21,498 nucleotides of DNA. Origin: Fidelibacterota bacterium (GTDB lineage: Bacteria; Fidelibacterota; UBA8477). The notes under the pieces are model-generated. The model was not told the origin of the DNA. It ran no database searches and saw only the letters and a program-made list of their open reading frames with translations. The translations under genes were made by a program, and so were the position numbers. The DNA lies in assembly GCA_021734045.1 (NCBI GenBank), contig JAIPJR010000051.1, positions 1 through 21,498 on the forward strand. Direction: 5' to 3'. Positions 6,300 to 15,200 of this stretch are shown here, one piece after another. How positions within the stretch are numbered: position 1 is the first letter of the stretch; each line of letters starts with the position of its first letter.

Positions 6300-8999
6300 A
6301 TGAAGACGGTCTATTTTTTTGGTGACGGCAAAGCGGACGGCGGCGCATCCGATAAAAATTTATTAGGTGGTAAGGGCGCAAACCTTGCCGAAATGACCAG
6401 CCTGGGAATTCCGGTACCGCCGGGATTTACCATCACCACCGAAGTGTGTGTGAAATATCTGGAGGATGGCTCCTACCCGGGAAGCCTGGAGCAGGAAGTG
6501 AACGATGCGCTGGCTCGGGTGGAGAAAATCATGGACCAGAAGTTTGGGAATCCGGAAAACCCATTACTTTTGTCTGTACGTTCCGGTGCCCGCCAGTCCA
6601 TGCCCGGTATGATGGAAACCGTCCTGAATGTGGGACTCACCGGCAGCACCATCGCTGGTCTGGTGAAAAAAACCGGGAATGAACGCTTCGTCTACGATGC
6701 TTACCGGCGGCTCATCATGATGTACGCTGATGTGGTAATGGAAAAAGCCGCTGGCATTGAGCCACCGGACGGTGAAGGTATCCGCGCCCAATTGGAAAAG
6801 CTTATGGAGGCCATGAAGGAAAAACGTGGCGTGCAGCTGGACACCGAATTAACCACCAGTGACTTGAAAGAATTGGTGGAGCAGTTCAAGGACAAGGTCA
6901 AAGCGGTACTGGGTAAACCTTTTCCTGATAACGCCCGTGATCAGCTATGGGGCGGGATTGAAGCGGTATTCCGCTCCTGGACTGGCAAGCGCGCCATCAG
7001 TTACCGTAATATCGAAAACATTCCCCACAAATGGGGTACAGCAGTAAATGTACAGTCCATGGTATTTGGCAATATGGGTGATTCTTCCGCCACGGGTGTG
7101 GCCTTTACCCGGAATCCTGCCACCGGCGAGAATGCATTTTATGGTGAATGGCTGGTGAATGCCCAGGGTGAAGATGTTGTGGCCGGTACCCGCACGCCAA
7201 ATCCCTTGAATGAAGCCGGAAAAACCGAGGACACCCAATCACTGCCCAGCCTGGAAACGGCCATGCCGGAGGTTTACCAGCAGTTAGTCGATATCCGCAA
7301 CCGGTTGGAACGACATTACAAAGATATGCAGGATATTGAATTCACCATTCAGGAAGGCCGTCTGTGGATGCTCCAGACCCGTACGGGAAAACGCAATGGT
7401 GTGGCCGCGATTCGGATGGCCGCAGAGATGGTGGAAGAGGGACTGGTTGACAAGAAAACAGCAATCATGCGGGTTCGACCCAATCAATTAGACGAAATCA
7501 TGCATTCCATGGTGGACCCGAAAGCTGAACTGAAAGCCGGTGCCATTGCCAAAGGACTGCCCGCCGGTCCCGGTGGTGGAACCGGTCAAATCGTCTTCAC
7601 CGCTGATGACGCGGAAGCTTGGGCCAAGGCTGGCAAGCAGGTGATTCTGGTGCGGAATGAGACATCGCCGGAAGATGTCCATGGCATGCACGCCGCCGCC
7701 GCCATTCTCACGGCCAAAGGTGGCATGACTTCCCACGCGGCCCTGGTGGCGAGAGGTTGGGGGAAATGCTGTATCGTGGGTTGTTCAGCGCTGAAAATCA
7801 ATGCCCGTGAAAAGACCATGACCGTAGGCGACAAGGTAATGAAAGAGGGCGATTGGATTACCCTGAATGGTACTGTCGGCAAAGTTTATGAGGGTCAACT
7901 GGAGCTTATTGAGCCTGATCTCGCCACCAATAAGCATTATAAAATCCTCATGGACATTGCCGATGAATTACGCACTCTGAAAATTCGCACCAACGCGGAT
8001 CGTCCCGAGGATGCGCAGCAAGCCCGAGATTTTGGCGCTCAGGGAATCGGTCTGTGTCGCACGGAACACATGTTTTTCGATCCGGAGCGCATCAGCGCCA
8101 TGCGGGAGATGATTGTGGCGGAAGATGAGACCGCCCGGCGCAAAGCCATCATGAAACTGCTTCCCTTCCAGCGGGATGACTTTAAAGGCATTCTGGCAGC
8201 CATGTCACCCCATCCGGTGACCATTCGTCTGCTGGATCCGCCGTTACATGAGTTCGTAACGCTGGAGGATAAGCAGGTCACCGAACTGGCCAACGACCTG
8301 GGCCTCAGCGAAGCTAAATTACGGGACCGCATCAGCTCACTGCACGAGTTGAACCCCATGCTGGGTCACCGTGGCTGCCGGCTGGGTGTGGCCTATCCTG
8401 AAATTACCGAAATGCAGGCACGAGCTATTTTTGAAGCCACCGCCGAACTGACCAAAGCCGGGACGGAGGTTTTCCCAGAGGTCATGGTGCCATTGGTGGG
8501 CAGAGTGAGTGAATTAGCCCATCAAAAAACGATCATCAACGACATGGCTGCCGCAGTGAAGAAGGAGACTGGCGTTGATTTCGAATATCTGGTGGGAACC
8601 ATGATTGAGTTGCCCCGGGCCTGTGTCACTGCCGATGAAATCGCACAGGAAGCAGAATTTTTCAGCTTCGGCACCAATGATCTCACCCAGACGACCTTTG
8701 GCTTTTCCCGGGATGATATTGGCGGGTTTTTACCCATCTATCTGGAGGGGAAAATTCTGGAACGCGATCCATTCCAGTCCATCGACCAGAATGGTGTGGG
8801 CGAATTGGTGAAAATGGGTGTGGAAAAAGGTCGCAGCACGAAAACAGACCTCAAAATCGGTGTGTGCGGTGAACACGGTGGCGATCCCGATTCCATCGAT
8901 TTCTTCCACCGCGCCGGGTTGAACTATGTAAGTTGTTCACCTTACCGCGTACCCATTGCCCGTCTCGCTGCCGCCCAGGCTGCCATGCGAAATGGATAG
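6300..8999 (+). CDS. ppdK: Pyruvate, phosphate dikinase
   Basis: A full-length 899-residue PPDK that interconverts pyruvate + ATP + Pi and PEP + AMP + PPi in the cytoplasm, giving PPi-linked glycolysis or gluconeogenic PEP formation. The N-terminal nucleotide-binding domain (about 1-345) has LLGGKGANLAEM (21-32) and SVRSGARQSMPGMM (92-105). The swivelling phosphohistidine domain holds KGGMTSHAALVARGWG (473-488) with the phospho-accepting His479. The PEP/pyruvate TIM barrel (about 540-899) includes GLCRTEHMFF (584-593), NPMLGHRG (685-692), SFGTNDLTQTTFG (789-801) and GVCGEHGGDP (854-863) with the acid/base Cys856. Every catalytic residue is present. It starts at an ATG five bases after GAGG and appears monocistronic, ending at a strong terminator. 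No regulatory-protein partner gene is in view. Confidence 0.98.
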   Translation: MKTVYFFGDGKADGGASDKNLLGGKGANLAEMTSLGIPVPPGFTITTEVCVKYLEDGSYPGSLEQEVNDALARVEKIMDQKFGNPENPLLLSVRSGARQSMPGMMETVLNVGLTGSTIAGLVKKTGNERFVYDAYRRLIMMYADVVMEKAAGIEPPDGEGIRAQLEKLMEAMKEKRGVQLDTELTTSDLKELVEQFKDKVKAVLGKPFPDNARDQLWGGIEAVFRSWTGKRAISYRNIENIPHKWGTAVNVQSMVFGNMGDSSATGVAFTRNPATGENAFYGEWLVNAQGEDVVAGTRTPNPLNEAGKTEDTQSLPSLETAMPEVYQQLVDIRNRLERHYKDMQDIEFTIQEGRLWMLQTRTGKRNGVAAIRMAAEMVEEGLVDKKTAIMRVRPNQLDEIMHSMVDPKAELKAGAIAKGLPAGPGGGTGQIVFTADDAEAWAKAGKQVILVRNETSPEDVHGMHAAAAILTAKGGMTSHAALVARGWGKCCIVGCSALKINAREKTMTVGDKVMKEGDWITLNGTVGKVYEGQLELIEPDLATNKHYKILMDIADELRTLKIRTNADRPEDAQQARDFGAQGIGLCRTEHMFFDPERISAMREMIVAEDETARRKAIMKLLPFQRDDFKGILAAMSPHPVTIRLLDPPLHEFVTLEDKQVTELANDLGLSEAKLRDRISSLHELNPMLGHRGCRLGVAYPEITEMQARAIFEATAELTKAGTEVFPEVMVPLVGRVSELAHQKTIINDMAAAVKKETGVDFEYLVGTMIELPRACVTADEIAQEAEFFSFGTNDLTQTTFGFSRDDIGGFLPIYLEGKILERDPFQSIDQNGVGELVKMGVEKGRSTKTDLKIGVCGEHGGDPDSIDFFHRAGLNYVSCSPYRVPIARLAAAQAAMRNG

Positions 9000-9051
9000 A
9001 TAAATAAACAGATAAACGATTCCCCACTCCGGGGATCCAAATCATAAACAG

Positions 9052-9090
9052 CGCCTCGATTTGATGAAAAATCGGGGCGTGTGTTTTTTT
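9052..9090 (+). terminator. Rho-independent terminator of ppdK
   Basis: An 11-bp stem (CGCCTCGATTT at 9052-9062 pairing with AAATCGGGGCG at 9069-9079, one G-T wobble) with a 6-nt loop and a following TGTG + T7 tract. It lies 53 nt after the ppdK stop codon. Confidence 0.9.
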
Positions 9091-9830
9091 GCCACAGATA
9101 AACGCAGACAATCACAGATGAAGAAATTTTGGCCGCGGATGGCGCAGATTGGGCGGATTACGAAACCACCGTGAACCTGGAGCAAGGACCGAGGCCACAG
9201 CGTGAAAGACCTAAATTGATGTAAAGACTGGATTTCTATTTTTAGAATAAAGATTTAGCGAGTTGGGATTTGTTTGTGTTTTGATGCTTGTGATTTGGGA
9301 ATTCTCTCACTTTTGCCACAGATAAACGCAGACAAACACAGATGAAGAATTTTAGCCGCGGATGACGCGGATTGGGCGGATTACGAAACCACCGTGAACC
9401 TGGAGCAAGGACCGAGGCCACAGCGTGAAAGACCTAAATTGATGTAAAGACTGGATTTCTGTTTTGTAGGAATTGAGATTTACGATTTGGGATTTGTTTG
9501 ATATTTGGTGCTTGTGATTTGGGAATTCTCTCACTTTTGCCACAGATAAACGCAGACAATCACAGAGGAAGAATTTTTGGCCGCGGATGACGCAGATTGG
9601 GCGGATTACGAAACCACCGTGAACCTGGAGCAAGGATCGAGGGCACAGCGTGAAAGACCTAAATTGATGTAAAGACTGGATTTCCGTTTTGAAAATTGAA
9701 AATTGCGATTGGGGATTTGTTTGAGTTTTGATGCTTGTGATTTGGGAATTCTCTCACTTTTGCCACAGATAAACGCAGACAATCACAGATGAAGAATTTT
9801 TAGCCGTGGGCGACGCGGATTGAACGGATT
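9087..9830. repeat. Tandem repeat of about 224 bp, 3.3 copies
   Basis: Copies begin with TTTTGCCACAGATAAACGCAG; the GCCACAG landmark falls at 9091, 9315, 9539 and 9762, giving periods of 224, 224 and 223. The fourth copy stops after about 70 bp. Each unit has a GCCACAGATAAACGCAGACA start, a GCCGCGGATG-CGCAGATTGGGCGG block, a roughly 100-bp core (from CCACCGTGAACCTGGAG to AAAGACTGGATTTC) that is almost unchanged between copies, and an AT-rich stretch (GATTTGGGATTTG) that has diverged. The opening blocks resemble intergenic repeats seen in several other phyla. It directly follows the ppdK terminator. No protein-like frame is believable here. Confidence 0.92.
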
Positions 9831-10118
9831 CTGGCTTTGAGATTTACACCGAGGTGAAAAGAAGATGCAGAGCTTGCTAAGATTGAATGATGCTTTCTGT
9901 GCCGGTCCAGGGAATGTACCGATGGGAGACAGACAGTTCTCTTCTCCACTGATGCCCGCTCATCCGCAATCCGACAAACGAAGCAGAGCGAAGTAAGAGG
10001 AGCAAAGCGACTCAATCCACTCAACCGGCTTCATTCGGTTCGTTTGGTGTTCTTGTAAAACGAAAGCGGCGAGAAACACCGGCGGTGTTTTTATCTGTAG
10101 CAGCGTTTCCCGGTGTAT
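9831..10118. other. Intergenic stretch, no gene recognised
   Basis: No convincing coding frame. It contains a 7-bp stem hairpin AAACACC-GGC-GGTGTTT at 10074-10090 followed by two more T, possibly a weak terminator, and the 12-bp word TTCATTCGGTTC (10030-10041) that recurs twice beside the tRNA-Pro fragments at 21172 and 21331. The region is probably remnant repetitive DNA. Confidence 0.5.
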
Positions 10119-10352
10119 CACATGAACCCTGTAGGGGTTTCCTGAAATCATTAAGGATGGAAAATAGAAAAACCCTTACGGGGTTGAATTTTTTCTGGGT
10201 CAGTTTTTTCTACAGAGAGAGAACCCCTGACGGGGATACACCCCGCGCTTTCCCGCTGATTCAACGATAGGTCGAACCCCTCCTGACCGGGTGAAATACG
10301 CAACCAAAGGTTGAATGTCACTGGGCCAGGCTTCCCCCTTATCTCAAGGGGA
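10119..10352. repeat. Cluster of short palindromes (REP-like array)
   Basis: At least six small hairpin-forming units of the form AACCC(C)-N-GGGGTT occur in the same orientation: 10125-10140, 10171-10185, 10222-10236, 10275-10292, AACC-AAA-GGTT at 10302-10312 and CCCCTT-ATCTC-AAGGGG at 10335-10351. A further CGGGG-ATA-CACCCCG lies at 10231-10245. The first four start 46, 51 and 53 bp apart, with TTTTTTCT-like stretches before the palindromes. Similar arrays of AACCCCTACGGGGTT units with TTTTTTCTATAGA spacers are, as I recall, dispersed in FCB and cyanobacterial genomes. They look like REP elements, not a CRISPR, because the units are too short and too variable. Confidence 0.65.
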
Positions 10353-10521
10353 GGAACAGCCATTCGTTTCATCCGTCCTGTCAAAGTGATTTTTTTACGA
10401 AAGAGAATCTTCGATCACCCGCCAGTAATCGGGTACCTCAGACTGACAGGAAAGCTGTTTCTGGTAGCGTATTAATATTGCGGGACCATTGCACCTGAAA
10501 TTCGCCCATCCGATAATCCGA

Positions 10522-10570
10522 CAATTCGCAATTCGCAATTCGCAATTCGCAATTCGCAATTCGCAATTCG
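10522..10570. repeat. Perfect 7-bp microsatellite, 7 copies (CAATTCG)n
   Basis: Seven uninterrupted copies of CAATTCG, 49 bp. It ends 67 bp before the ATG of the DUF72 gene. A frame on the opposite strand translates it as repeated NCELRIA, a well-known spurious peptide, so it is a DNA repeat and not coding. Confidence 0.97.
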
Positions 10571-10637
10571 AAAATCCACCCATCCGCCTGCGTTGATTCC
10601 ATCTTTCTCCTCTCCCAATAATGCCTATTTTTTCACC

Positions 10638-11519
10638 ATGCCTCAACTTGGCACACTCAAAATCGGCACCTGTAGCTGGAAATATGATTCCTGGCAAGGC
10701 TTGGTTTATTCTGCTGACATGAAAAAAGCCCAATACCTGGCTGAATATGCGCGTCAATTCGACACAGTTGAAATTGACCAGTGGTTTTGGTCACTGTTCG
10801 GCGCGGACAAGGTGGTGCTACCGGATGCGGGTGTGGCGGAACAATACGCCAACGCCGTTCCGGATTCATTTCGGTTTACCATCAAAATGCCCAACAGCCT
10901 TACCCTTACGCATTTCTACAAGAAGCAGAAATCCGATCCGCTGGAGCCCAACCCCCATTTTTTGTCACCGGATCTGCTGCAGACAACACTGCAAAATCTG
11001 GAACCGTTACAAAGCAAAATCGGCGCATTGCTCTACCAATTTGAATATCTGAACAAACAGAAAATGCCGGGGCAGAATGACTTCCAGCAACAATTTGAAA
11101 AATTCGCCCAACACCTGCCAAATGACCTGACTCACGCCATTGAAATCCGCAATCCCAACTACCTGAATCGTCCCTTTTTTGACTGGCTGAGAGACCTGGG
11201 GTTGCGACCTGTGTTGCTACAGGGTTATTACATGCCCAACATCGTGGAGACCTATCGCAAGATCTATCCGTCACTGGAAAAAGCCGTCGTCATCCGGCTG
11301 CACGGCCCGGACCGACAGGGCATCGAAGTGGAGAGCGGCGGTGACTGGAGCAGCGTGTTACGCCAGAAAGATAGTGAACTGGAAACTATCGTGAAAATGA
11401 TTCAGCACCTGCGTCAGCGACAGGTAAATGTCTTCCTGAATATCAACAATCATTATGAAGGCTCGGCACCCGTAACCATAAAAAAGGTACGTGATCTACT
11501 TGAGCGGCTGCCCGGCTAG
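10638..11519 (+). CDS. DUF72 family protein (YecE-like TIM-barrel)
   Basis: A 293-residue protein of the DUF72/YecE family, a TIM-barrel-like fold of unknown biochemical role. The N-terminal IGTCSWKYDSWQGLVY (residues 8-23) is the family signature, followed by FDTVEIDQWFW (equivalent to the 'F..vE.n..FY' strand), FRFTIKMPNSLTLTH (the 'F.F..K.p..ITH' strand), a HAIEIRNPNYL segment ('..EfR...W') and a C-terminal VFLNINNHYEGSAPVTI ('v.vyfNN...G.a..na'). All core strands are present. The reading frame extends upstream to a TTG at 10593, but the ATG at 10638 starts directly before the conserved domain and is preferred; neither has a clear Shine-Dalgarno site. The stop overlaps that of the convergent mscS-like gene within a shared CTAG. 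Confidence 0.9.
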   Translation: MPQLGTLKIGTCSWKYDSWQGLVYSADMKKAQYLAEYARQFDTVEIDQWFWSLFGADKVVLPDAGVAEQYANAVPDSFRFTIKMPNSLTLTHFYKKQKSDPLEPNPHFLSPDLLQTTLQNLEPLQSKIGALLYQFEYLNKQKMPGQNDFQQQFEKFAQHLPNDLTHAIEIRNPNYLNRPFFDWLRDLGLRPVLLQGYYMPNIVETYRKIYPSLEKAVVIRLHGPDRQGIEVESGGDWSSVLRQKDSELETIVKMIQHLRQRQVNVFLNINNHYEGSAPVTIKKVRDLLERLPG

Positions 11520-12268
11520 TGTGTGTTCAGCTCGCCATATTGGGCTGTTTTAATCGCCATCTCAATGGCATTCCGCCGACTCGGATCCAGTGCATAGACT
11601 GTTACCTCATAACGATTGTGTCCCGAATCCTCCACTGCACCCAGCCAGGTCACTGCCGGTGACCGGTTTACCGCTGACCAGATATGATTAGCAGCTGTGA
11701 GTCGAATCCACCGGGCTGCCTCATCCGGGGAAATATTGACCGGTAATTCTATCTGAAATGTGTGTGTCCAGACTGATTCGTCCACATCCGCCTTGATAAC
11801 CTGACTACGGGCCAGTTTTGCATAGGGCATTTTGACGCGCTGTCCCTCCGGGGTCTCAATTTCCAACGACCGGTAACCGATTTTAAGAATTTTCCCGGAG
11901 GTGCCATCCACTGAGAGCGAATCCCCCACCATGTAGGTGTCTTCCCATTTCAGGATGAGTCCGCTGACAAAATCCTGGATCGCGAACCAAAAACTCCAAA
12001 TCACCATGAGCATCAGCGCGCTGAATAAAATCATGAGATAAGTGGGTTGGTCTTTGAAAATGGCATGTATGGCAGCCATGAGGAATAACAATCCTACCAG
12101 CGCTTCAATTAGCGGCAATGCGCGATTGAGCCGATCACGATTGACCGGTCGAAGCCGGGTCAGTCCAAGTCCCTTGCGCAATGCAGCCAGGATGACAATC
12201 AACACCAGCCCCAGTAGGACATATTTCACGATCAGCAATTCGGAAATATCAAATGTCAGGATATCCAT
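11516..12268 (-). CDS. MscS-family mechanosensitive channel-like protein
   Basis: A 250-residue small-conductance mechanosensitive channel homologue in the inner membrane, expected to open under membrane tension and release ions or solutes after osmotic downshift. Three membrane helices (about 12-30, 52-70 and 76-107) end in the pore-lining IWSFWFAIQDFVSGLIL, which lies where MscS has its TM3. The Sm-like beta domain (about 110-160) reads YMVGDSLSVDGTSGKILKIGYRSLEIETPEGQRVKMPYAKL, matching the 'R.GD.V...G..G.V..I....T.irt.dG..v.iPN' pattern, although the usual PN is PY. The C-terminal alpha/beta domain runs to the end. Pore packing glycines are less obvious than in E. coli MscS. Its ATG overlaps the stop of the upstream transporter-NTPase as TAATG, so the two are translated together. 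Confidence 0.85.
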   Translation of the reverse strand: MDILTFDISELLIVKYVLLGLVLIVILAALRKGLGLTRLRPVNRDRLNRALPLIEALVGLLFLMAAIHAIFKDQPTYLMILFSALMLMVIWSFWFAIQDFVSGLILKWEDTYMVGDSLSVDGTSGKILKIGYRSLEIETPEGQRVKMPYAKLARSQVIKADVDESVWTHTFQIELPVNISPDEAARWIRLTAANHIWSAVNRSPAVTWLGAVEDSGHNRYEVTVYALDPSRRNAIEMAIKTAQYGELNTH

Positions 12269-15200
12269 TACAGGTACCCCCGTGATTTTAAATGCCGGAT
12301 GATGAATGACTCCAGGTAGGGATTAATGACCCAGATGCCCTGTCCCTGTTTTTGGATTACGCCTGAATTTTCCAGAAATTGGACCTGACTCCGGATATCT
12401 TCCTCCTGCCAGCGGGTGATGCGACCCATCTTCTCCCGCGTGAGTCGTTTATGCAGGACAAATTGAAGCAGTAACGCGATGGTTTCCACATCCAATCCCT
12501 GCAATGCTGTTAAATCCGGTTCGGAAGGCAATTCGACGATTATCCGCCCCTTTTCGTGCTTTTGTATCGCCGCTATCCAGGCCCGCAACGCCGCGCCTAC
12601 ATTGCCGTGGGAATAATCAAACAGGCCAGTGAATAACTTGGCCATTTTCCATTCCGACAATTCCGCTTCGGGTGTCCCTTCCCATTCGAATTGCAGACCA
12701 GTAGAGCGATGGCGCAATAAAATAATATTCTTCAAATCCTCTGCGTCATACGGCTGACATTCAATCATGCTCAATGCCAACTCCTGCAAATCATACAACG
12801 GAGCCAGCGTATTGTAGGCGTAGCGATTCAGATTCAGGATAATAAACATCTGCCGCCCGAAGCGTCGAATCAAATCCAACAGCATGTTCAAAACCGCCTG
12901 TCCCTCAGGGCTACGCTCCCACCATAGTTCCACATCATTAAATATCAACGCATGCGCTGGCGTCAACCGGCTCATCAAATGATCCGGATCTCCTGTAGCG
13001 CGTGTGGCGGCCTGCAAATGGCGGGTGAATTCCTCCACCGAAATACTGCCGCTTTCGGGTGGGGCCACGGTAAAAATATGGTCTTTATCAAAATGCTGAC
13101 GGGCGGCAAATTGTGCTAGTGCTGATTTGCCCATGTGCTCCTCGCCCACGATGAACAACGCACCACCAAACCCCCGGTTAAAGCGTTCCACCGCCCGGGC
13201 AGCCATCTCTAATTCCGTCTCCCGACCAATCCAGAAATCGTTGGTAATACTTGGTTTACCAAGGAATAACTGTTTGTAGTAAAATGGCAGGCTGTTGAGC
13301 ACTGCCGGCCTGGGTGCCACCTGCTCCAACATGTTTAGTAGTTTGTCTGAAATGGTTGGCTCTATGCGTGTTCCGGTCTGCAGACGCCGAGCGAATAGCA
13401 CCCCTTCACTCCGACGGTACAACAACTGAACGAGTCGTTTGCTGGTAAAACGCTCCACCTGTTGTTTCACCCGCTGAAAACGGCTTACCACACCGCGGGT
13501 ACGCCGGTCCCTGATGTACTGCTGATAGTCTTGCGCCGAATGGACAATGTTATAGGGATTCAGTTGCTCACGGGTCTTTTTGAATTGGCGCTGGATAAAT
13601 TCCACCAGTTTGTTCTGTAGCTGCGTGATACGCTCAATTTCTGTTTCCAGACGCTGAACGCCGTTGTTAAGAATATTCTCCTTCGTTTCCAACTCATCCG
13701 ATTGGGATAATGCCTCATCACCCTCGGCTTCGGTGAGGTCAAAAGCCGCCAGTCGCAGGACATCCTGTGCCACCGTTTGCGCACTCTGAAATCCCTGCGG
13801 CAAATGGTTCATCTCCTCCTGCAATGGTCCGAGAAATTCCGATTCTACAATGAATTCGGCCAACCGCCGCAGCGCGACCGTGAGCATCTCCTGGTCATCA
13901 AACTGATTGCTCTCCAGTTCATTCAGCGCCGCTTCGCTGATAACCGCCACACTCTCCGGCAGATCATTGGTGGCCAGGCGAATTTCAGATAACAATTCGC
14001 CCATGACAGCAACCGGATCAATGGGATCGGACGCGTCGTAGTTGAGCTGAATCTTGTCATTTTCCCCCGCTACCGGATCCGGTTTTAACAGGGCGTTTAA
14101 TCCGTCCCGCAAGGTGATAAGTTCATCCAGAACCGTATTCTGAATACTTAGCATCACCTCATCCTGCATACGCTCCACAATGGTGCCCAGCCGGTTTTGG
14201 AGGGAAAGCAACTGAATATCCAGAACCGCCATATCCAGAAAAATAGCCTGGTTATGGTACCAGAATTCCGGGATATCGTTAAGTTTTTCCGAGACCTCTT
14301 GCGCGTGAGCGGTAACTTTGAACTCCTTGCGCAGCCGATGATTGGCATCCACGCGGTTCACTACCTGACTCAACCCTACCAAAATCTCTCGCGTCCCTTT
14401 CAATAACAAATGGCGGATTTGATTCTGGTGATTTTCCAGCAAATCGGTCAGTGACGTGCTCTCACTACTTGCCACTTCGCCCTGCTCTGCCAGCATTTTC
14501 TCCGGGAAACCTTCACCAGCGAGAATGCGGTTTTCCAATTTGCCAAATCCTTCCCGAATATGATCGACACAAGCCTGCATATCGGAGATAGTCTGATAGC
14601 TGTAAACACCGAACCGCTCCAGCACACCCAACAAGACCGGATCGTATTGATTGGTTAGATGCCCCTTCACCAGTGCCCGGAATTTCATCCGGTAGGAAAC
14701 CGGTTTGCGGGTCACCATTGCACCGAGCCGCTTCAGGAACTTGTATTGCCGGTTCCAAATACTGTCGGATTTGACAGCTCTAAATTCATCGGGTGGGTAT
14801 TCCAGCACGATGTGTTCAGGCTGCGAAAGAATCAACTCGAATAATTCGTGGCGATGGTGCTCCAGTCCGTCGGCAAGCGCGGCCTTCTGAAGCTCCAAAT
14901 CAGTCTGACGGAAATTAGCCAGCAATCGTTGAGACTGGAAGAGGAAGTCACTCTGCACTCGCAGCATGGCACGGCGATTTTTTAACCGGGCTTCTTTACG
15001 AAAATTCCGCTCCAGCGTTTCAAAGCTGCGTTCCACCAATTCCTGGAATTGTTCAACCAGCGCTTGTTGGTGATTCATTACCTTTTTTAACTGTTGGTCA
15101 GTGAAGCGGATATTCAATTCATCCAGCGTCGCTACCAGCCGCTCCATGGAACCAGCCGTGACCTCCGCTTCCGGCAGGATCACGCTGGGCAGTGTTGGCG

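Noticed and set aside
9352-9633. 93-codon minus-strand frame
   Set aside because: It lies wholly within the 224-bp tandem repeats, and its peptide repeats FVIRPI-VIRG once per unit, an artefact of the DNA repeat.
10119-10352. Possible CRISPR array, because similar short units recur about every 50 bp
   Set aside because: The repeated parts are only 12-18 bp palindromes, vary between copies, and no Cas-like gene is present; they fit REP-like elements better.
10593-10637. TTG start and 15 extra residues for the DUF72 protein
   Set aside because: The extra residues are not part of the family, and the ATG at 10638 begins just before the conserved strand.
10395-10757. 120-codon minus-strand frame
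   Set aside because: It translates the CAATTCG microsatellite as NCELRIA repeats and overlaps the DUF72 gene on the other strand; no family resemblance.
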